A stretch of DNA of 64,000 bases from positions 62,001-126,000 of the forward strand of contig JAFDXR010000011.1 in NCBI GenBank assembly GCA_018267825.1, in the 5' to 3' direction. Origin of the DNA: Bacteroidota bacterium (GTDB lineage: Bacteria; Bacteroidota; Bacteroidia; B-17B0; Aurantibacillaceae). This document shows, piece by piece, positions 59,922 through 64,000 of this stretch. Under the pieces are notes generated by a model. It did no database searches, was not told the origin of the DNA, and saw only the letters and a program-made list of their open reading frames with translations. Both the position numbers and the translations under genes were made by a program. Each line of letters starts with the position of its first letter. Position 1 is the first letter of the stretch.

Positions 59922-60712
59922 ACGTTGTACTACTTGTTGTAGGTGGTACATCGGGCATGCTCATCCTGGTGTTTGCCATTATCATTTTTGTGGTATACTA
60001 CCAGAAAAAAGTACTGGCACAGCAAAACCAGATTCAGCTCGCCGAAAACGAATACCAGCGCCAGCTTCTCAAAGCCACTATCCAGGTCGAAGAGAAAGAA
60101 CGGGAACGGATTGCCAAAAACATCCATGACGATGTAGGCACCCTGCTGAATGTACTTAAACTCACACTGACAAAACTGACCCGCAATACTGACAACAAGG
60201 AACTCACTGAAACACTTTCTTCGGAAAGTATTCACCTGCTGGACGAATCCATTCAAAGCGTACGCAATGTAGCTAAGGACCTCGTTTCGCCGACACTCAT
60301 TAAACTGGGCTATCTGAAAGCTACACACGAACTCTGCAAGCTGATCACAAATTCGGGCCAGCTGTTTGCCGACCTCGTATACGATGCTTCACTGGCCGGT
60401 ACCCGTTTCCCCGATGGCACGGAAGTGCAGTTGTATCGTGTCACGCAGGAGCTCATCAATAATATCATGAAACATGCCGGCGCCAGCGAACTTACCATCG
60501 AATACATCAAACAGGAACATGCTCACCTGATTACCCTGACCCATAATGGTAAAGGGATCAACGATCGCGATGTAGAGGAAATATCCAGGCAGGAAAGAGG
60601 CCTTGGTCTGAAAAGTATCCAGAGCCGCGCACAACTCATTAACGCCACCGTTCACTACTATAATGAAGCAAACTTAAAACCAAGTATCAATATAACTCTC
60701 CCTATTGTATGA
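59900..60712 (+). CDS. NarL-type sensor histidine kinase
   Basis: The 270-residue protein has one N-terminal membrane helix (LILVFAIIIFVVYY), a coiled coil, and the HisKA_3 phosphoacceptor ERIAKNIHDDVGTLL. The ATPase end has ERGLGLKSIQSRA. The start is a TTG at 59900, with an ATG at 59957 an alternative that would remove part of the membrane segment. The cognate regulator overlaps its end by four bases. Confidence 0.88.
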   Translation: MENEKHIDVVLLVVGGTSGMLILVFAIIIFVVYYQKKVLAQQNQIQLAENEYQRQLLKATIQVEEKERERIAKNIHDDVGTLLNVLKLTLTKLTRNTDNKELTETLSSESIHLLDESIQSVRNVAKDLVSPTLIKLGYLKATHELCKLITNSGQLFADLVYDASLAGTRFPDGTEVQLYRVTQELINNIMKHAGASELTIEYIKQEHAHLITLTHNGKGINDRDVEEISRQERGLGLKSIQSRAQLINATVHYYNEANLKPSINITLPIV

Positions 60713-61353
60713 AAAAGATCAAATTAGCCGTTGTTGATGATCAGGAATTATTCCGTCGCGGAATTATTTCATTACTGAAAGAAAATGAGGAGCTCAGCGT
60801 CGTGATCGAGGCTCAGAATGGAAAGGAACTTGTAGACGCCATGAAACGCCGAAAGCCGAACATCGTTCTGCTTGATATTGAAATGCCCATTATGGATGGT
60901 ATCGCTACTACCGAATACCTTCATGCCACATACCCCGATGTGAAAATCCTGATTCTCACCATGCACGATGATGATGAATTTGTGATTCACCTCATTGATA
61001 AGGGAGCCCACGGTTTTCTCCTGAAAAACAATTCCATCGATGTGGTAGTTGACGCCATCTACTCGATCATGGGCAATGGCTACTATTTCAACGATCACGT
61101 TTCCAAAATGATGATCAAGGGCCTGGTGCGGTCCAAAAAAATAAAACCGAACTTTAACCCGGTAAACCTTTCCGATCGCGAGATCGAAGTCATTAAACTG
61201 ATCTGCAAGGAACATACAACCAGTGAAATATCAACCAAACTTTGCCTCAGTGTTCGCACGGTTGACAATCACCGGGAAAGCATTCTTGAAAAAACAGGTG
61301 CACGCAATGTTGCCGGAATTGTTATGTTTGCTATCAAAAATAATCTGCTCTGA
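60709..61353 (+). CDS. NarL/LuxR-family response regulator
   Basis: The 214-residue protein has a receiver domain (AVVDDQELF, phosphoacceptor Asp in IVLLDIEMPIMDG, Lys in LLKNN) and a LuxR helix-turn-helix at the end (LSDREIEVIKLICKEHTTSE, LSVRTVDNHRESI). It overlaps the kinase stop as ATGA, and the next gene probably starts within its stop codon. Confidence 0.93.
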   Translation: MKKIKLAVVDDQELFRRGIISLLKENEELSVVIEAQNGKELVDAMKRRKPNIVLLDIEMPIMDGIATTEYLHATYPDVKILILTMHDDDEFVIHLIDKGAHGFLLKNNSIDVVVDAIYSIMGNGYYFNDHVSKMMIKGLVRSKKIKPNFNPVNLSDREIEVIKLICKEHTTSEISTKLCLSVRTVDNHRESILEKTGARNVAGIVMFAIKNNLL

Positions 61354-61841
61354 GTGCTGAAATTGCATATACATCTTCGCCCGTTGGCTCACTTGAAATT
61401 CATGCAGATAATGATGCCATTACAGCCATATGGTTTCGCGGAGATCAGCCTGCACCGGCTTATATGGGAAATGCCCCGGTAATCTTAAAATGCATCCGTC
61501 AGCTCCAGGAATATTTCACCGGCGACCGTATCTTCTTTGATGTGGCCATGAATCCGGAAGGAACCGATTTTCAAAAACGCGTATGGACAGAACTTACGCG
61601 GATTCCTTATGGCGATACCATCAGTTACCTGGAACTTGCCAGAAGGCTTGGTGATGAAAAATGCATCCGCGCAGCTGGTACTGCCAATGGAAAAAATCCT
61701 ATACCGGTTATCATTCCATGCCACCGTGTGATTGGCACATCAGGCAAACTCGTTGGTTACTCCGGCGAGCTCTGGCGTAAAGAATCGCTGTTACGCCACG
61801 AAGCCCGGTATGCACCAAAAAAAGCAGGTCGTTTATTTTAA
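61350..61841 (+). CDS. ogt: Methylated-DNA-protein-cysteine methyltransferase
   Basis: The frame is open from 61344, and the best start is CTG 61350, which overlaps the upstream TGA as CTGA. It gives 163 residues beginning MSAEIAYTSSPVGSLEIH, the family N terminus, whereas ATG 61464 would remove the first 38 residues. The catalytic site PCHRVIG has Cys124, and the DNA-binding AAGTANGKNPIP is upstream. It moves alkyl groups from O6-alkylguanine to Cys. No other in-frame start codon (ATG, GTG, TTG) lies between. Confidence 0.88.
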   Translation: MSAEIAYTSSPVGSLEIHADNDAITAIWFRGDQPAPAYMGNAPVILKCIRQLQEYFTGDRIFFDVAMNPEGTDFQKRVWTELTRIPYGDTISYLELARRLGDEKCIRAAGTANGKNPIPVIIPCHRVIGTSGKLVGYSGELWRKESLLRHEARYAPKKAGRLF

Positions 61842-61950
61842 GGTCGAAAAATCATTTAGTCAGAAAAGACCAGCCTCACGCGGGTTTCAGCACGCAAGTT
61901 CATCCGGAAATCATCTGGTGTGTGTTGCAGAATATAAATACAGGCAGAAA

Positions 61951-63534
61951 TTAAAATTCACTTTTCACATGGAATTTTATTTCCGGGAATTTTTCCTGGG
62001 CCATTTGCAGAAGCCAGGCACTTTCAGCCAGGAACACCGGTCTGTTTTCCTTATCGTAAGCAATGTGGTTGGCTTTATCGAGCATGAACTCATCCATCTT
62101 TTTCTTATCGTCGCACTCGATCCAGAGCGCTTTATATAAGCTGATGGAATCGTAACCACAGGATGCGTTATATTCGCTTTTCAAACGGTGCTGAATAACC
62201 TCAAACTGGAGTGCTCCCACCGTTCCGAGTACTTTACGACCATCTGTTTTCTTTGTAAATAACTGCGCCACACCTTCGTCTGTAAGCTGTTCCAGGCCTT
62301 TCTGAAGCTGCTTGGTTTTCATCGGATCCAGGTTGGTAACATATTTGAACAGCTCCGGTGAGAAACTCGGAATCCCCTTGAAATTAAATTTCGCGCCTTC
62401 TGTCAGCGTATCGCCGATCTTGAAATTACCGGAGTCGTATAAACCAATCACATCGCCCGGGAAAGACTCATCGATCACCGATTTCTGCTGTGCCATGAAA
62501 GCCGTCGGGTTGCTGAACCGCATGTCTTTACCCTCACGCACATTGTAATAATAGGTGTTACGTTCAAACTTCCCGCTCACCACACGTAAAAATGCAATAC
62601 GATCGCGGTGCTTAGGGTCGAGGTTGGCATGAATCTTAAAAATGAATCCGCTGAATTTCGGATCGGTGGCTTTAATTTCGCCGGCCACATCCGTATCGCG
62701 TCCCTGGGGTGTTGGGGCTATTTCCACAAAGCAATCCAGCAATTCCTTGATCCCGAAGTTATTGACCGCACTTCCGAAAAATACAGGACTCACTTCGGCC
62801 TGCAGGTATTTCTTTTTATCAAAGTCGTCATATACGCCATCAATCAGTTCTACGTCTGCGCGAAGCTGCGACGAAAAATCCTCACTGATGTATTTCTCCA
62901 GGCTTCCATTGTTCAGGTCACTGATTTCAATGGTTTCCTCGACCGTAGTTTTACTGTCGCCCTGGAAAAGGTTCAGGGATTTTTCATACAAACTATAAAC
63001 TCCTTTGAAGGATTTACCAATGCCGATCGGCCATGTAAGCGGCCTCACCCGAATTTTAAGCTCTTTCTCGATTTCATCGAGCAGATCAAAAGGATTACGG
63101 CCTTCACGGTCCATTTTATTCACAAACACAATTACCGGCGTGTTGCGCATGCGGCAAACCTCCAGTAATTTCCGGGTCTGCGGCTCCACCCCTTTCACAC
63201 AGTCGATCACCATAATAACGCTGTCGACTGCTGATAGTGTGCGGTAAGTATCTTCCGCAAAATCCTCGTGACCCGGTGTATCCAGGATATTCACCTTGAA
63301 ATCCTTATAATCGAAGGCCATCACCGAAGTAGAAACAGAAATTCCACGCTGCTTCTCAATTTCCATGAAATCGGAGGTCGTGGCTTTTTTAATTTTATTG
63401 GATTTTACTGCGCCGGCCGTTTGAATTGCCCCTCCGAATAAGAGAAGTTTCTCGGTAAGTGTTGTTTTACCGGCATCGGGGTGGGCAATAATGGCAAAGG
63501 TCTTGCGGCGGTTTAATTCGTCTATAAAACTCAT
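61951..63534 (-). CDS. prfC: Peptide chain release factor 3
   Basis: The 527-residue GTPase has the P-loop [10 protein letters not shown], the switch I region with [10 protein letters not shown], and [12 protein letters not shown] and the RF3-type C terminus. It recycles RF1 and RF2 after termination. It faces the alkyltransferase gene with about 110 bases of non-coding sequence between the stops. Confidence 0.95.
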   Translation of the reverse strand: MSFIDELNRRKTFAIIAHPDAGKTTLTEKLLLFGGAIQTAGAVKSNKIKKATTSDFMEIEKQRGISVSTSVMAFDYKDFKVNILDTPGHEDFAEDTYRTLSAVDSVIMVIDCVKGVEPQTRKLLEVCRMRNTPVIVFVNKMDREGRNPFDLLDEIEKELKIRVRPLTWPIGIGKSFKGVYSLYEKSLNLFQGDSKTTVEETIEISDLNNGSLEKYISEDFSSQLRADVELIDGVYDDFDKKKYLQAEVSPVFFGSAVNNFGIKELLDCFVEIAPTPQGRDTDVAGEIKATDPKFSGFIFKIHANLDPKHRDRIAFLRVVSGKFERNTYYYNVREGKDMRFSNPTAFMAQQKSVIDESFPGDVIGLYDSGNFKIGDTLTEGAKFNFKGIPSFSPELFKYVTNLDPMKTKQLQKGLEQLTDEGVAQLFTKKTDGRKVLGTVGALQFEVIQHRLKSEYNASCGYDSISLYKALWIECDDKKKMDEFMLDKANHIAYDKENRPVFLAESAWLLQMAQEKFPEIKFHVKSEF

Positions 63535-63612
63535 GAACTGATTTAATAAAGGGGCAAAGATACGTTTTTGCCGGCAACCTGTAAAAATACTCCGCCAACC
63601 GCTATAAGCCCC

Positions 63613-64000
63613 TTAGAACGGATAACCGATACCGAAGTTCAGAATGGATGTTTTGCGGATCGGCTGTTTATCAAAGGTCCAGCGGTTTCCCAAGGCGTAT
63701 TGCGGATCATAAACCCTGAACGCCCCATCGAGCCTGAGTACAAAGAAGCTGAAATCGTAACGGATACCAAATCCTGTACCCACCCCAAACTCCTTGTAAA
63801 ACGTATTGAATTTAAACTCACCGTTTGGCTTCGACGACTGGGGCCTCGAAAGCCAGACATTACCGGCATCGGCAAACCAGGCACCATAAAACGCTTTGAA
63901 AATATGGAAACGGTATTCGAAGTTCCCCTCCATCTGGATATCGCCAAGTTTATCGTATCGGGCTGTACTCTGCGAGGGGTCGTATGATCCCGGACCGAGT
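63613..64000 (-). CDS. C-terminal end of a BamA/TamA-like outer-membrane protein (partial)
   Basis: The frame is open from the window edge to the TAA at 63613-63615. It encodes about 128 residues with GDIQMEGNFEYRF, then FADAGNVW, GVGTGFGIRYDFSFFVLRLD and a terminal GIGYPF. This matches the last strands of surface-antigen/BamA-type barrels, including the terminal Phe. The start is outside the window. The visible ATG at 63933 is internal. Confidence 0.85.
   Translation of the reverse strand, partial: LGPGSYDPSQSTARYDKLGDIQMEGNFEYRFHIFKAFYGAWFADAGNVWLSRPQSSKPNGEFKFNTFYKEFGVGTGFGIRYDFSFFVLRLDGAFRVYDPQYALGNRWTFDKQPIRKTSILNFGIGYPF

Noticed and set aside
61464-61841. Alkyltransferase starting at the internal ATG 61464
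   Set aside because: This would remove about 38 residues that match the normal family N terminus (SPVGSLEIH).

Overview
The window looks like a chromosomal segment of a member of the Bacteroidota. Evidence for this is the type IX secretion (T9SS) C-terminal sorting domains (20023-20730 and 28343-30577), a PorZ-type propeller (39146-41494), TAnnTTTG promoter boxes, SxxC lipoproteins, and genes for tryptophan 2,3-dioxygenase, homogentisate dioxygenase and phenylacetyl-CoA epoxidase. No insertion sequence, CRISPR array, rRNA gene or replication origin was seen. One tRNA gene, tRNA-Arg(CCG), is present.

The most striking part is the accessory left third. From 3592 to 10121 there is what reads as a complete retron. 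A WGR-domain/HEAT-repeat protein overlaps a winged-helix SWIM zinc-finger protein. Then comes a 216-base structured non-coding RNA bounded by a perfect 12-bp inverted repeat (8390-8401 with 8594-8605) and holding a 20-bp msd-like hairpin. Last is a reverse transcriptase with both retron hallmarks (NAQPH and VTG) and YADD. As I recall the published retron classification, an ARM/HEAT protein plus a WHSWIM protein is the type XIII arrangement.

Directly after it, from 10254 to 17875, is a tightly packed eleven-gene operon led by an NrtR-type NAD regulator with two TGTA-N5-TACA operators. It encodes a short PRPP-synthetase homologue, a NADAR protein, two macro domains, an RNA 2'-phosphotransferase (KptA/Tpt1), a 2OG-Fe(II) oxygenase, a metallophosphatase, a DUF4291 protein, a 2-deoxyribosyltransferase-like protein and a NAMPT-type phosphoribosyltransferase. 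I read it as an NAD+/ADP-ribose salvage and repair cluster, possibly linked to defence against NAD-depleting or ADP-ribosylating toxins.

The middle (18065-47998) is mostly ordinary: small VOC/YciI proteins, two Crp/Fnr regulators, ClpP, envelope lipoproteins including an LpoB homologue, a MacB-like permease, RecQ, an enoyl-CoA hydratase, an NtrY-like kinase, a GT-C/TPR membrane protein, RecO, PorZ, a LytS/LytTR two-component pair, and a rhodanese/thioredoxin cluster.

From 48971 to 56031 there is an aromatic amino acid catabolism run: paaABCD, homogentisate dioxygenase, 4-hydroxyphenylpyruvate dioxygenase, tryptophan 2,3-dioxygenase and a flavin halogenase-like enzyme. It is followed by a U32-family tRNA-hydroxylation-type protein with a ferredoxin, a truncated haemoglobin, response-regulator genes, a small Gly-rich-tailed protein, a NarL-type two-component system, an O6-alkylguanine-DNA alkyltransferase, release factor 3 and the end of a BamA-like outer-membrane protein.

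Limits: all calls come from reading translations and motifs by eye. No homology search, RNA folding program or profile search was run.
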